The notes under the pieces are model-generated. The model made no database searches. It worked only from the letters and a program-made list of their open reading frames with translations, and was not told the DNA's origin. A stretch of DNA of 64,000 nucleotides from Henckelia pumila (lineage: Eukaryota; Streptophyta; Magnoliopsida; Lamiales; Gesneriaceae). A program made the position numbers and the translations under genes. The DNA lies in NCBI RefSeq assembly GCF_033568475.1, contig NC_133123.1:173941685-174005684 (forward strand). Direction: 5' to 3'. Shown here one piece after another: positions 12,681 to 24,251 of this stretch (the first letter of the stretch is position 1; every line of letters starts with the position of its first letter).

Positions 12681-13033
12681 GGGAATGTTTGCAAAAGATT
12701 ATGTTTTTGTAGAAGTGATTAATTTATATATTATAAAAAAGTTAAAAAAAATCAAAAGTTGGTAGCTAGTGTTTGGAAGCAAATGGAAAATCTAAAAATC
12801 AAATTAAGTTGGGTACGTAGTGTTTGATAAATAAGTGATTAAAATGATTTTAACATTGACTTTTCTATTAGAATAACTTTTGGAGAATCATAATCACCAT
12901 ATGAGTCATGACTAGCTTTTGGATTCCAATTAAGCATAATGTAATATAGAATTTGAGTTTAAGAAACACATAAAAGTGATTTTTTAAAGTCAAAATCTAA
13001 TAATCATTTTTTTTAGTGATTGCAAACACTCCC
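12681..13033. mobile_element. Tourist-like MITE
   Basis: 353 bp bounded by GGGAATGTTTGCAA and TTGCAAACACTCCC, a 14-bp terminal inverted repeat with one mismatch. It is flanked by TAA on both sides (12678-12680 and 13034-13036). A TAA duplication and GGG...TGTTTG termini fit PIF/Harbinger. The interior is AT-rich and non-coding. It lies about 440 bp upstream of the glyoxalase-like gene. Confidence 0.75.
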
Positions 13034-13322
13034 TAAATTCCACTCTGCATAAATAATTTCATGGTATCGATATTTATTATACATCTATCTATAATCATTA
13101 GAAACATACCGGTAAAGCCTCAATATATATGTTTGACTAGTATTGCAAAATAAGTGTTCAAAACGTGTTGCTATATTTAATATTATGGATAAGATCATTA
13201 GGAACATGATGTAGGAATTTTTATGGTGTGTCACGTTGGATTGAGTTGGATTTTGAATTAATGGCACAAAATATCAACCATTAATAACATAAATTTCTCT
13301 CGTACGTTTTCTAGCTTGCTTC

Positions 13323-13331
13323 TATATATAT
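13323..13331 (+). promoter_or_regulatory. Possible TATA box of the glyoxalase-like gene
   Basis: TATATATAT stands 138 bp upstream of the start codon at 13469. It would place the transcript start near 13355. The region is generally TA-rich, so this is only the best candidate. Confidence 0.35.
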
Positions 13332-13468
13332 GCATGCATGTACCCCTCCTATCATAATATTGCATATATATTAATATTCATTGAAACTCCGATCGATCCC
13401 TCTTCTTGTAAGCTAGGTACGTAGGTACAAAGAACACACACGTACACAAACAGTACTGATCTATAGGC

Positions 13469-14281
13469 ATGGGGAAAGAGATAAATGTGGATGAAGCCGG
13501 AGACCGATTAATGGAAAATAGTAATATTACCAAATTGCCTTTGTTATCTTTGAATCATGTATCGTTCATCTGCAAATCGGTGAAAAAATCTGTTGAATTT
13601 TACACCCAAGTTCTTGGATTCGTGCTCATCAAGCGCCCATCTTCCTTTGATTTCGAAGGGGCCTGGTATGTATGTCAATTATATAATATATCTATGTTCT
13701 TCATTAACTCTAGCTATAGCTTCGTTTTGTTACTTAATGAATTGGGAAATTGGGGTACTTTTGTAGGTTGTTCAGCCACGGGATCGGAATCCATTTACTG
13801 GAGGTGGAGAAGGTGACGTGGAAAAAAGACAAGATAATAAATCCGAAAGACAATCACATCTCATTCCAATGCTCGGATATGGATGTGATAATGAGTCGAT
13901 TGGAAGAGATGAAGATTGAGTATGTGAAAGCAATAGTGAGAGAAGGTGGGATAATTGTGGACCAAATCTTCTTCCATGATCCTGATGGTTACATGATTGA
14001 GATTTGTAATTGCCAAAACATACCAATCCTCCCAATGCCAACTCATTCTACTCCCATTAATTCATCCACCTCTGATCTCTTTGGTAATATATAAATACTT
14101 TTTATTTATTCCAGTACTTCATTTTATAATGTGAAAAATGCATATATATATAAACTTAACTTTAATTGATTTGGATTTTTATTTGTCGCTTGCAGGGAAG
14201 GTGCAATACTGCAGTGGAGAAGCCGAGGCCTTGATGATGGAGAATAATTTGGCTACGGACTTGTTGAATATTTCTATATAA
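13469..14281 (+). CDS. Glyoxalase I-like (VOC superfamily) protein
   Basis: Three exons, 13469-13665, 13767-14083 and 14196-14281, join through GT-AG introns to 199 aa. A single vicinal-oxygen-chelate fold is visible: a first module from LSLNHVSFICKSVKKSVEFY (residues 27-46) and a second from NHISFQCSDMD (95-105) to FFHDPDGYMIEICN (135-148). Likely metal ligands are H30 and/or H75 in the first module and H96 and E144 in the second. It resembles the short plant family annotated as glyoxalase/bleomycin resistance/dioxygenase, whose members run about 170-200 aa. The substrate is not certain: such proteins may act on methylglyoxal-glutathione or have lost that activity. It has no signal peptide, so it is probably cytosolic. 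The C-terminal tail after residue 150 is poorly conserved in such proteins. Confidence 0.88.
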
Positions 14282-15568
14282 TTAAGGGATTTTATTAATA
14301 AGCTATCAATATTTATTACTAATTGTTGTTGGAAATTGATGTTTTTTTTTTGGTTGATTCATCTCTCTTTAAATAATTCAGCTCGATGGAGTGTTTGCAG
14401 GAAAATTTAATTTCGATTTATTCAGAAGCAGCTATTGTTGCATTTTTCACGCATAATCAATGCATGTTCCGTACGTACAGACCAGTTTGATTCGTTTATG
14501 TTGTCTTTTAATCTTTATATATTCACCCTACAAGGTATAAACTATAACAAAAATTTACAATAGAAAGAATAATAACTTATTATTTCTTTAATTTTTTTTA
14601 AAAATAAATTAATTCAACATTTTTGAAAATTTAAATTAAAATATCAATGCATTAATTTATATTTTAAATTAAATTTATTTTTACCATCATTTTAATTAAT
14701 TTAAATATTAAATTTTATTTAAAAATAATTAAATTTATTATTTAATTGAATGTAATAACACAATTTACTATTAAAATATATTTCGAGTATAACAAATATT
14801 AAAATAAAATAATTATATACAATTTTCAGAGTTATTTAACTAAAATTTTATTATTTTATTCAATTCAGTATAAAATAAACTTAATTTAACTATTTATTTA
14901 AGAGGGATATTTTTGTCATTTTTTTTACAGGAAGTGATCATGTGTATGCTACAGATCTAGAATCATCGGGATTTATTAGCTCAAAAAACTTTCATAGCGA
15001 GTTATCCACAAACCCGAAATTTCATTATTCGGGTGATATATGCAATTTTCCCTAAAAATTATTCCTTTCTTGAAATTATGAGAACTGGGTGTTCTTAATT
15101 TCTCCTCTTGGTCTTCTTATTTTGACACATATACATAATTAGAATATGAAAGAAAGAGACATAAACCTTTTACTTCTAAAGCATGACCGAAAGATGCTAA
15201 AAAGGGGAATTAGAATAAAGAAACATAGATAACGTTGTTAATTGGTTCTTGTTAAACTTTGCTCCGGTGTCATTTTCACATAGCTTATCAGGTAAGCAAA
15301 TGAGATTATTGTTAGTTTTGTGTCGTTCTTGTTGTTGTTGTTGTTTTTTTTTTTTGGGTTAATTTAAGCTTTGGGTTCGCCATGCAAAGGTTGGGGCTTT
15401 GGTTAATTGATTTATGAACTGAGCAATTTACATAGTAGAACATTGAATGATAATGAATGTGATCATGAATTGAATTTTGAAGACTAGAGTTAACTTTGTT
15501 TTTATTTCATTAATTTATGTTATCGTGATTGAGTAATTTTAATTAAACTAATGGAATTAATACTATTT
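14282..15568. other. AT-rich intergenic region, no gene seen
   Basis: This holds the 3' end of the glyoxalase-like gene followed by very AT-rich DNA (14500-14950) and unremarkable sequence. I see no coding frame with domain content and no RNA gene. Confidence 0.5.
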
Positions 15569-15917
15569 GGTACGGTTTGGTACATTGGATGAAAGTTGGA
15601 TGATCCACAAATTTTTACTCATCCCATGTTTCTTTCATTTTTTTGTTAACCCAATGTCATCTCATGGCCCGGTATGAATTGTATGTGGGCTTGATGAAAA
15701 ATCCCTTCAAACCCATGGTATTAGTGGAGGATGAGTAGAAATTAGAAAGGTCAATTAAGAGATTCTATAGTAATAAACACAATAATCCTACAAATTTAAA
15801 AACATACAAAACAACATATTGTTCATATCTATGTATTGTTTATCCATATTTCATCATATTTTTATTACACTTCTATTCATCTCTCATACATCTCATCCAT
15901 AAAACCAAACGATATCC
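15569..15917. mobile_element. Candidate MITE with GTTTGGT termini
   Basis: About 349 bp bounded by imperfect inverted repeats: left GGTACGGTTTGGTACATTGG, right (reverse complement) GGATATCGTTTGGTTTTATG, both followed by GATGA. The termini resemble the MITE at 20317. No clean target duplication is visible, so the edges are approximate. Confidence 0.45.
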
Positions 15918-16089
15918 TTGTGTATATGGTGGATATATTGAACTTGCGAGACATCAATTTTCATGTTGAGTATTTTGAGACATCAATTAAGACTGTTAGG
16001 ATCGAAAACGTGTGTAGAGGAGAGGTGAATACACACTCAAAAATATTTTGAAAGTTCGAACTGATTTAACAGCCTGAAGTAACAGTCAT

Positions 16090-17428
16090 GGAAAGATTCA
16101 GAGCATCCATTTTCAGCTGACTTATAACAACAGAATCATTTTCAGAGAGACAAAATCTCTTCTTTGAAGAGCTTGTGATATGTCTAGGGCCTCAACCCAT
16201 TCTAAAATTATCTGTTCACTGGCTGCTAGATTTTGAAGCATTTTCCATGATTGAAATTCAAAAAAAGTTAATTTTTGTTTTGTATTTGGCCCACCTATCA
16301 AATATCTTCATCTTTTCGTCCACTAGTGCTGTGATATCTTGAGAAGCTTGATTAATCGCAATCTGATCATTGGAGAGAAATTGAGATGCATCCGTTGCAC
16401 TGGATCCATGATCCTTAGATTGTTGAAAGCCCGATTACAGACAAATGATGTTGGTCTCAACAATTGGTGGATTAACCAGAGTAACTTTTGAAAGAGGGAT
16501 TGTGGCAAAAGGAGCAGTTTGAACAGATGGAGTTTTCACAATCTTTGGTAAAAAAGATCTCTTCTTGGTCTGGACCTTTGGCGAGGCAATGATGGTTGCC
16601 AAAGTCACTTGATCTGATTCTGATTCCTCTGCCTCTGACTCGTGAATGATAAGCTTGCGTTTTACTGAATTCTTTTTCGGAACAACAGTCTTCTTTGCTA
16701 GAGTAGGTTTGGTGACTAGTGCTGAAATTTCTTCAATTTCAGTCTGGATAGTGAGATCTTCAATCTCATCTTCATCTGTGGTGCCTCTCTTAAGTACAAT
16801 GAGCTGCTTTGCCTTGTAGACCTCGATAGCTCGTTCATTCAAAAGTTTGTGGGAATGGAGGGAGGATGAAGGACCCAGATGGACATTCAACTCATTGAGA
16901 ATATAACTTATCTGAATAGCAAAGCCTTGAGATTGAATGGTGGGAATTGTATCATATTAGTGAGGACTTTGAAGAGTACCTCAGACTAGTTAACAGGAGT
17001 TCCAGTGGTAATAGCAGCCATGATATCAAACTTTTCCACCGTGATTGCATCGAAAGAACCAGCTTTGGCTAGAAGATATTTGGCCACTATGTCATGAAGA
17101 AGTGAAAATTCAAGTTTCAGTTCCTTCTTCTTTCACGAGATCTTGATGGGAACATTGGTCATAGAGTACAGGGTGTCTTCATCTAGATTCTCTGTTCAGT
17201 AGTGATAGAAGAGACGTTCGTCAAGCCTGTCCATGGCAAGTCAAAAGAGGAGGCGAACAGATCAGAAGTGATATTGACAAATTCTCCTGCTAGTGAACTG
17301 GTGATTGCTTTGTCTGTTAATTGGGTTGTATGAAAGAATTTGGGCGTGGCTTGCTTATAGATGAAATTCCTGCAATTCAAAAACTTGCGAAGGCCCGAAG
17401 CTTCCAAAGTGCAAAACATCGCAACCAA
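16090..17428 (-). pseudogene. Broken retroelement accessory ORF
   Basis: On the minus strand an N-terminal block (17428-17183) reads MVAMFCTLEASGLRKFLNCR and contains FASSFDLPWTGLT. It is followed in other frames by KKELKLEFSLL near 17110 and AKAGSFDAI near 17050. A Lys/Glu-rich tail follows (16890-16435, including KRKLIIHESEAEESESD). The same general plan, a small alpha-helical domain ending in an FxLP motif, is seen in the accessory ORF at 62-63.2 kb. From memory it resembles a large family of hypothetical proteins in Gesneriaceae genomes; this was not checked. At least three frameshifts or stops break it. Function unknown; probably carried by an LTR retrotransposon now gone. Confidence 0.5.
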
Positions 17429-17462
17429 TCATTCGTCTAGAAGATCATAGACAGTGTGAAAG

Positions 17463-19302
17463 TGAAAGAGTGGGTGCCCGGTGAGCCAACTTGTGGCTAA
17501 GGGCTTTGATGACTCTTTGTATAAATAATCTTTTGTTTAATATAATTTACACTTTTATTAATGGCAATGACTTTATCTTTCTTCATATTGTTATATTGTG
17601 ATATACTATTGTTGTTTTGATAAAGACCTTGAATATACTATAGTGTATGTAAGATGTGGTAGTACATGGGGATGTCTATCATGAAACACATCTTATAGTC
17701 ACTGTATATTCTAAACAGTTCCTAGTCGATTGAGCCGTCCGTTAATAAGGATAAGGATCGCTCGAGATTGAGACTAGCATTTGCGATGCCGAGTACCACG
17801 TTTCATTGGTATGGAACATAGAGATGTTCAAAGAATGCAAATGGATATTCATACGATGAATGATCGAACTACCCTATCCGGAATTTCCAAGTGGTTATCA
17901 CTTATCGAGTGGATAAAGTCCGCGGTTTTGGTTGTACACCATTAGTCCTTACTACTTGAAACATCATTGAGACTCTATATGCTAGTACTGTGCTTTGACT
18001 CGTTTACCGACTCTATTGGGGTCATCAGGTGTCGGGATTGGGTACAGTTATGACACATATAGGAGTCGATGCTTTGTTGTCAAGGATTCACCACATACTT
18101 GCGAGTGTGGATATCCTATGCAATCTGAGAAGATATTAGTGTGATTAATCTCTGGCCAGAGTATATGATGTGTTTTAAGAAATGGTTTCTTAGTAGCACA
18201 TGCGATGTCACTATTTGATCTTCAAGATGCATTGCATAGTTATCGAATCTAGAACGACTCTCGATTTACCAATGGTTGTTGATTCGATCGGGACATATGG
18301 ATGAAGGGACCGTACTGTACGCTAACAAAAATATATTGGTTCTTGCAGGCACTATCAGTGATACCTAGGGAATCATGGGGCGATGTTTCTAGGCGCTCTT
18401 ACCATGATTCGATGGGCAAGTCGGAAATTGTTGTTCCGAGTCACAAGGAGTTGTGAGCCCACGGCTAGCTGTATCCCTGAACCATTGAGGGTCACACAGA
18501 GTAATGGATTTTTAATCCCCGTTGAGATAGTTAAATTTAAAGAGTTAAATTTAATGAACAAAGAAGTGGGACTTCTTAAGAGTAGAGGAGTAAGATTTCC
18601 TAAAATGACATAGGGATGGGCATTTTTGGAAATCACTGAATTCGGATTCAAAAAATTTATCTTGACTCTAAAAGATGCAGAAATGGTTTCTGTGAACATT
18701 GGTAAAATTGGTTTATCAATCTGAGTCACGATGAATTTTATATTAATTTCTGAACATGCGGGCTTTGCTTGTCAGGCTTGAACTTATGACTAATGGGCCC
18801 TAAGCTGTTAGCAGCCCACATTATAAATAAGTTGTTGCAGTACAGAAATTACACAACAGAGGCTCACAATTTTCGAAAACCCTAGTTGTTTTTATTAAAA
18901 GTGGCCGCCCCCTTTTTCCTCTCTCTGCACGAAAATTCCAGCCTATGAATTTTGAATTTGCAGTCTGGTTTAACGGATCAAATTCGTTAATTCTCTTCGT
19001 AGAAACTTCTGATAGATTTTCTAGTGCAATCTATCAGAGGGATTAAATTTCCGTTCGTGGACCTGATTGAAGAATTGTTCGTCCATCAGTTCCTGAGATA
19101 TACAACAAGAGCAGAGCAATCTGTTGGTGTCCATAATCTCGTTTCGAGATTGGAGGTAAAAATTTAATTGTGATTTAATTTTTACACACACAATTTAATC
19201 GTAAAGTTTTGATACCCATTATGGAATCGTTCCATATAAAATTTTAAAAATTCCGCTGCACCGGGTATCAATTCTGATTGATCTGATCACCGTTTTCCAA
19301 CA
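17463..19302 (+). repeat. Solo LTR of the Copia-1 family
   Basis: 1,840 bp, from TGAAAGAGTGGGTGCC to CCGTTTTCCAACA, colinear along its full length with the reverse complement of the Copia-1 LTRs (49365-51223). No polypurine tract precedes it and no TGGTATCAGAGC follows, so no internal region remains. Flanks GAAAG (17458-17462) and GAAAT (19303-19307) match at four of five bases, consistent with an aged TSD. It is in the opposite orientation to Copia-1. Confidence 0.82.
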
Positions 19303-19921
19303 GAAATTCCACTATTAGAATATTCTTGGTTATTGAAGACATTGTTCTGAAAAAAAATCAAGTGAAAAGAAAAGAGTCTACAGAGATTTCTAGGGTTTTA
19401 GCAAGGTAAGGAAGATAAGATATAGATGAAACATATATACTTATGCCAAAATGACGTGGCTAAGTGCGTGGAAATTTTGAATTTCAAAAAATTAAAAGGT
19501 ACATGTTACGCGGTAAAAAGGACGCACCCACTTGTCTTGTACCGGGGTATTGCAATCGTTAAAGACAAAAACAAAGAATTAGAAAACTGTTTGCATTCGC
19601 ACTCGATTGATTATAAATACCAACCTTAAAGTCTAAAGGTTTCCTTAACACTTAGCAACTTTAGTAGATAAAATAGTGAGAATAACAATGGATAAGGCTG
19701 GGTCGTCATCCTCTGCTCGCAATCCAGAAGAATACTACTACATTTGCAGGGACATGTATATGGAGGAGAAGAAGAAACAGATCGAGGACATAGTTTTGAG
19801 GAAAACTATGTCTACATGGTTCAAGATCGAGGAGCTGTCGATGTATCTCAATGCTCTTCTGCTCCTAAAAAGGATAAGGATGCCCGAGATTTGGCTATGA
19901 GAAGAGAAAAATACATATTAA
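19303..19921 (+). other. Unassigned segment with short ORFs
   Basis: Between the solo LTR and a Copia remnant. The plus-strand frame 19744-19926 (60 codons: GHVYGGEEETDRGHSF, then APKKDKDARDLAMRREKY) has a composition more like real protein than its surroundings. A TTTGCAG acceptor-like site lies just before it at 19743-19749. I do not recognise a family. It may be a truncated host exon or retroelement gag; no start codon context or promoter is evident. Confidence 0.25.
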
Positions 19922-21033
19922 AGTGATGTCTTATATCAATATGTTTTGTTCTGAAATGAAGGATTGGGTTGTAAATGATAGCTATTGCACTGGTGTTATC
20001 ATAGAAGATAGGTTCTTCAGATGAGTTAACACCATAGTCTCTGAGTTGATGTTGAATCCAGAGCAATTGAGCACAACAAATTCCAGGTACTAAGTACTCT
20101 GCTTCAGCTGTAGATGTGGCAATAGAAGTTTGTTTCTTGCTGAACCAAGAGATTAGTCTATCACCAAGGAATTGACACAGTCCACTTGTGCTTTTTTGAT
20201 CAATTCTGCATCCAGCATGATCAGCATCAGAGTATCCTATAAGATTAAAACTTTAGTCCTTTGGATACCACAGACCAATATTTTGGGTGCCCTTTAGATA
20301 CTTCAATATCCTCTAGGCACCGTTTGGTTCGAGGATAGAATAAATAATACTTGGATAAGTAATATAATGTAATATAAAATAAATAAAAAATGATAGTGAA
20401 TATAATATTTTATTTGATTGATAGATTATAGTTTATTTTATTTGATTGATTGAATTTTATATTAAAAATATAAATTACCATTTTGCCCTTTCAAGAATAA
20501 ATAAAATATGAATAATATTATTTATAAGGGTAATATAATAATTTAAATTCAATGATTTGATTGATGTAAGATAAATAGTTAATGATTTGATTGATGTAAA
20601 ATAAATAATTAGTAGATGGATAAATAATATGACAAGAAGAACGCGAGATTGAATATGATAAGTTGTACAAGTACTAATTGAACTCGTAACAAACGGTACC
20701 TAGGAGACTACAAAGTGTGATTGCTTGGGATCAGATTGAAATCTCGCACAGAGGCAGACTGAAAATATAATATTCGGTCTGCTAACAGTGAGATAGAGCA
20801 GTGATCTAATGAGTCATCTATAATGTGTTTGATCTATTGATATGCCAGATTCATCTTTGTCAATCTTGATAGTAGCATTCATAGGATTGTTACGTTAGCA
20901 GCAGTGCATTCTCCATTACAAATTTCTTTAGTAGCTCTTTTGTATATTTCGTCTGGTTTATAAATATTCCCGGCAGGTCTGAAGATAGACTGGGCGAGTG
21001 GATTGAGGCAAGGTTATCTTGAAAGTTCACGAT
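19922..21033 (-). pseudogene. Copia element G remnant: RT end and RNase H
   Basis: On the minus strand the C-terminal reverse transcriptase region (about 20705-21010) and Copia RNase H are visible. The latter includes YSDADHAGC near 20230, STAEAEYL near 20110, the phrase FYDNTSAIAI near 20000, and [11 protein letters not shown] near 19945. Several stops interrupt it. A 384-bp MITE splits it, and Gypsy D truncates it at 21034. The left end is lost at about 19922. Confidence 0.75.
20317..20700. mobile_element. MITE inside Copia G
   Basis: 384 bp bounded by GGCACCGTTTGGTTCGA and, reversed, GGTACCGTTTGTTACGA (14 of 17 match). The Copia reading resumes exactly if one TA copy is removed, so the duplication is TA or a TA-containing trinucleotide. 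The interior is AT-rich with two near-identical copies of AATGATTTGATTGATGTAA (near 20559 and 20581). It has no transposase. Confidence 0.7.
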
Positions 21034-21513
21034 TGTAGTAACCCGTAACCCAATGAAGTGATTAAGGAATTAATTAATAAAAAGTATGAAATTGGGCCAG
21101 CGCAGATCGAACGCTTCGAAGTGGAGTTCGGAGGCTCCGATTGTGATCGGACGATCCGTCGGCAGGTTCGGATGGTCCGATCGTGGCTAGGGCTTACGTC
21201 ATTGTCTACGTTAGCAAGATGACATCATGGCTGTCGCAATGATGGGACTTCGGACGCTCCGAAGTCGGGATCGTACGCTCCGATCGTGTTCAGAGGCTCC
21301 GAACTGGATTCGAACGGTCCGTACTCCGTCTATAAATAGAGGGTCCGAGAGCTCATTTCACTCGCACCTTTCCTCTTTTCTCTCTTGATTCCTTAGCCTT
21401 CTAGTTTAGATCTAAGGAATTCTAGGCGTCCTTTTGGAATTTCAGAAGTGGCATAGTGATCCAAGCGTCATAGCGTAGCCGTGGCCTAGTTTTGAGGCAA
21501 ACGACAACAAAGG
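21034..21513 (+). repeat. Gypsy D 5' LTR, piece 1 (U3 and start)
   Basis: Colinear with 38837-39351 of the B LTR but clearly diverged. It contains the palindrome array and TATA box and ends at the AAAGG target site of Gypsy A (21509-21513). Confidence 0.8.
21107..21339 (+). promoter_or_regulatory. Palindrome array and TATA box, Gypsy D LTR
   Basis: Eight units of TCGGA-N3-TCCGA or close variants start at 21107, 21128, 21147, 21168, 21250, 21271, 21290 and 21310, so neighbours are 19-21 bp apart within two clusters. TATAAATAG starts at 21331, 21 bp after the start of the last unit. Outer flanks change symmetrically in several units (CTTCGGA...TCCGAAG, GTTC...GAAC). A core ACGTCA (near 21198) lies in the gap between the clusters. 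Confidence 0.7.
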
Positions 21514-23972
21514 TGTAAGGTCCAAAAATCCACTAAATCGCTCATGATGATTTTAAGATGATTTTTATCATGTTGTGAGTTTAAATTATTTTTTATGTTA
21601 TGAACTATGAATATGATTTCTTGTCTGCATATATTTTATTTTAACAATTTTGAGTAAGTTTACGGTTTCAGGCTGAGTTTGATTCTGGACTCACGGGACG
21701 AGGCTAAGAAATGAACGAGGTGATATAGTACATTTTTATGAGAGTTTTAAGTATAATATTGATATGCTTATTATGTATGAGTCGGGGGATAGTATTTTTA
21801 TCAAACGAGTCGGGACGGGTGACTGACTGCATTTTAGAGATGAACACACATTGCGTGTTGAATGATCATTATCATATCTATCCACCCGGTTCCCCACCCC
21901 ATTACTTCTCATGTCCCCTTGTTCCCTTGACTCTCACTTCTTCCCTATCCTCTACACGATTCCTTCCCCCTTGTCTCCATTCTATCATTTTCTCCTTCTT
22001 TTTTCTTTATTGAACCTTCACGGTTCTTCAAGATAGTCACAAGCCAAAGTTCCAAATCTCGTTCTTGGTGTGGTTAGCTCGTTGCCAAGAATCCAAATCA
22101 ACTCCGTCTTCATTTCAAGGCAAGTACAAATTTAAAAGATTTTAAAACCCATTCAAGCTATTATGTATTTTTATATGAATTGATGTATGTTGAGATATGT
22201 ATGCATGATTTTCATGAATGTCAAGAGCATGAAGTTATAATTTTACGAGATCGTGAAGCGTAGGTTGTTCTTGTCAAGTTCTTGAGTTGATTCAAGAGAT
22301 TCATGTTATTTTAAGATTTTAGTGTTTTGAAGTTAGTTAATTCATTTTCAACTACAATAAAATTAGTTTTGATGATTTATGTAGTTAGGATTTTGGGTAA
22401 AAGAAGTTTATGTTTGAAGTTTGAAGTGTTGAAGTTGTGTTCGGTGGCACCGAATTACCGACACCTATTATGATTTTGAGTATAAAAATTAGTTTACTAA
22501 TCCAAATGATATGATGCCAACTGTATTTGAAAACTAACCTATTTATCTACAACTTTCATGTTTTGAGTTTTGTCAAAATCATTTTTAAAGATTGGTTAAA
22601 ATCTCCCCTAATTGTGTCAAGTGTTTTGAATTTCCGGAAGTGACACATCTAGGGAGAATGAGCATAACGTCTTACTGAGAACTCCATTTTAGGTTAAGTT
22701 TTTGTCATTAGAACGAAAAGTTCAAGAGATACAACTTTCATGTTTACCACTTTTTCAAATTCCGACTGAAAAATAGAGTTTCAGAGCGAGCAAGCAGGCC
22801 CATCTGCGCAGGGCATGCGCGCCCGCGCTCGAGAAGTTGAGCGGCCGCGCATGACCTTCGAATTTCAAGTTTTTTTTATATTATTTTAGGGTCCTAATTT
22901 CATGGTTATGATCTTTTAAGGTTTCTAAAATATTTTTAAGAGTTTCTATGCAAAAATTTCAAGTTTTAAGGTCAAGAACGAAGAGAATGACTTACGTGGA
23001 CCGATTATGTTATGCGATGCATGTACATGTTTAAGGTTCATTCATGAAACCTATGTTCAATATGAAAGTATGATTTTTTAATCATATATGACATGCATAA
23101 AGTTATCAAGTAAAATTTTATGTTCATGAAACAAAAGTTAAGACGAAAATTATGATGTTTCAATGATGCTTCACAATGAATGACATGTTATGATAACACA
23201 ATGAAAATATGATGGAATGATATGATGAATGATGTATGATGAAGCATAAAGGATTTTGATGTCTTATGTTTCTTTGTGGTGGCAAATACGGGAATGGTAC
23301 TTCGGGATGGGCGCCGGAGGGACCTTTCAAAATCTACGGGACTGGAACTTCGGGATAAGCTCCGGAGGGGCCTTTCTAATTATGAGTTAAGCAATGGAAA
23401 GACACGGGACTGGCACTTCGGGATAAGCTTCGGAGGGGCCTTTCCAATTACTTGTTGATCAACATGAATGTTGAGATCAGGCCTATCAGACGGTTGCCAC
23501 AAATTTCACATAATTCATCAATTAAGAATGACTTTATGTTTATGTTCAAGTTTATATTACGTCATATTATATTCAAAAAAAAAATTTAAAACTCATGATT
23601 TTTATTGCATATTCTTGCTGAGTCTTTAGACTCACTATGCTTGAATGGTGCAGGTAATAAGGATGACAATTATGCATAGGTCGATGAGTTTGATTCCGGA
23701 CATGAGGAGGAGCCAAGAGTCGAGCCGGCGAGAGATGCATGAGTGTGTTCGTGTTGAGTTTAATGGAACTGAATATTATTATGTTTGAGTGAAGGAAACA
23801 GGTTTTATGTTTGAAATTGTTGTGAATTGGTTTGTAAACTATTAGAAATATTTTAAGTAAGGTTTGATGTATGCATACATCTTTTTTTTAAAAAAAATAA
23901 TTAATTTTATTTTCCGCGTTTATATAAGGTCATGTTATTTGAGTAATGTCCCCATCGGTTGAGGGCGTTACA
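21514..23972 (+). repeat. 5' LTR of Gypsy A (2,459 bp)
   Basis: Starts TGTAAGGTCC, ends GGGCGTTACA. It pairs with 29584-32070; the two differ by scattered substitutions and small indels, so the insertion is not recent. It contains three tandem copies of a ~55-bp unit built on ACTTCGGGATAAGCTCCGG (23290-23455) and a GC-rich patch near 22800-22855. Short frames in it are not genes. Confidence 0.9.
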
Positions 23973-23975
23973 GTT

Positions 23976-23987
23976 TGGTATCAGAGC
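23976..23987 (+). other. Primer-binding site of Gypsy A
   Basis: TGGTATCAGAGC, complementary to initiator tRNA-Met, three bases after the LTR end. Confidence 0.85.
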
Positions 23988-24207
23988 AGTTCGCTCTGGG
24001 TCTTCTTTTAGACACTCTCATGCATACTCACCACGACTCCAACACTTCGTCTTCATGTCTGTAAGTTATGAGTTTTATGTGATTATGTGCATGATAATGT
24101 GATGAGTTATATGTATACGAAATGTATATTAAGCTTATCTATGTTGTAAATCGTGACTGAGCAGTGTGGATAATGTTGGACTTTAGGACTATGGCTTCTC
24201 GTAGGGG

Positions 24208-24208
<1 letters not shown>

Positions 24209-24249
<41 letters not shown>

Positions 24250-24251
24250 CC
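24209..24251 (+). repeat. (AAC)n microsatellite coding poly-Asn
   Basis: Fourteen in-frame Asn codons (AAC) at the N-terminus of the Gypsy A gag; a likely slippage product. Confidence 0.9.

Noticed and set aside
21738..22013. Frame of 91 codons in the Gypsy A 5' LTR (and 121 codons at 29779-30144 in the 3' LTR)
   Set aside because: Lies in both LTRs of one element with different lengths because of indels; composition is low-complexity Ser/Pro/Leu and no domain is seen.
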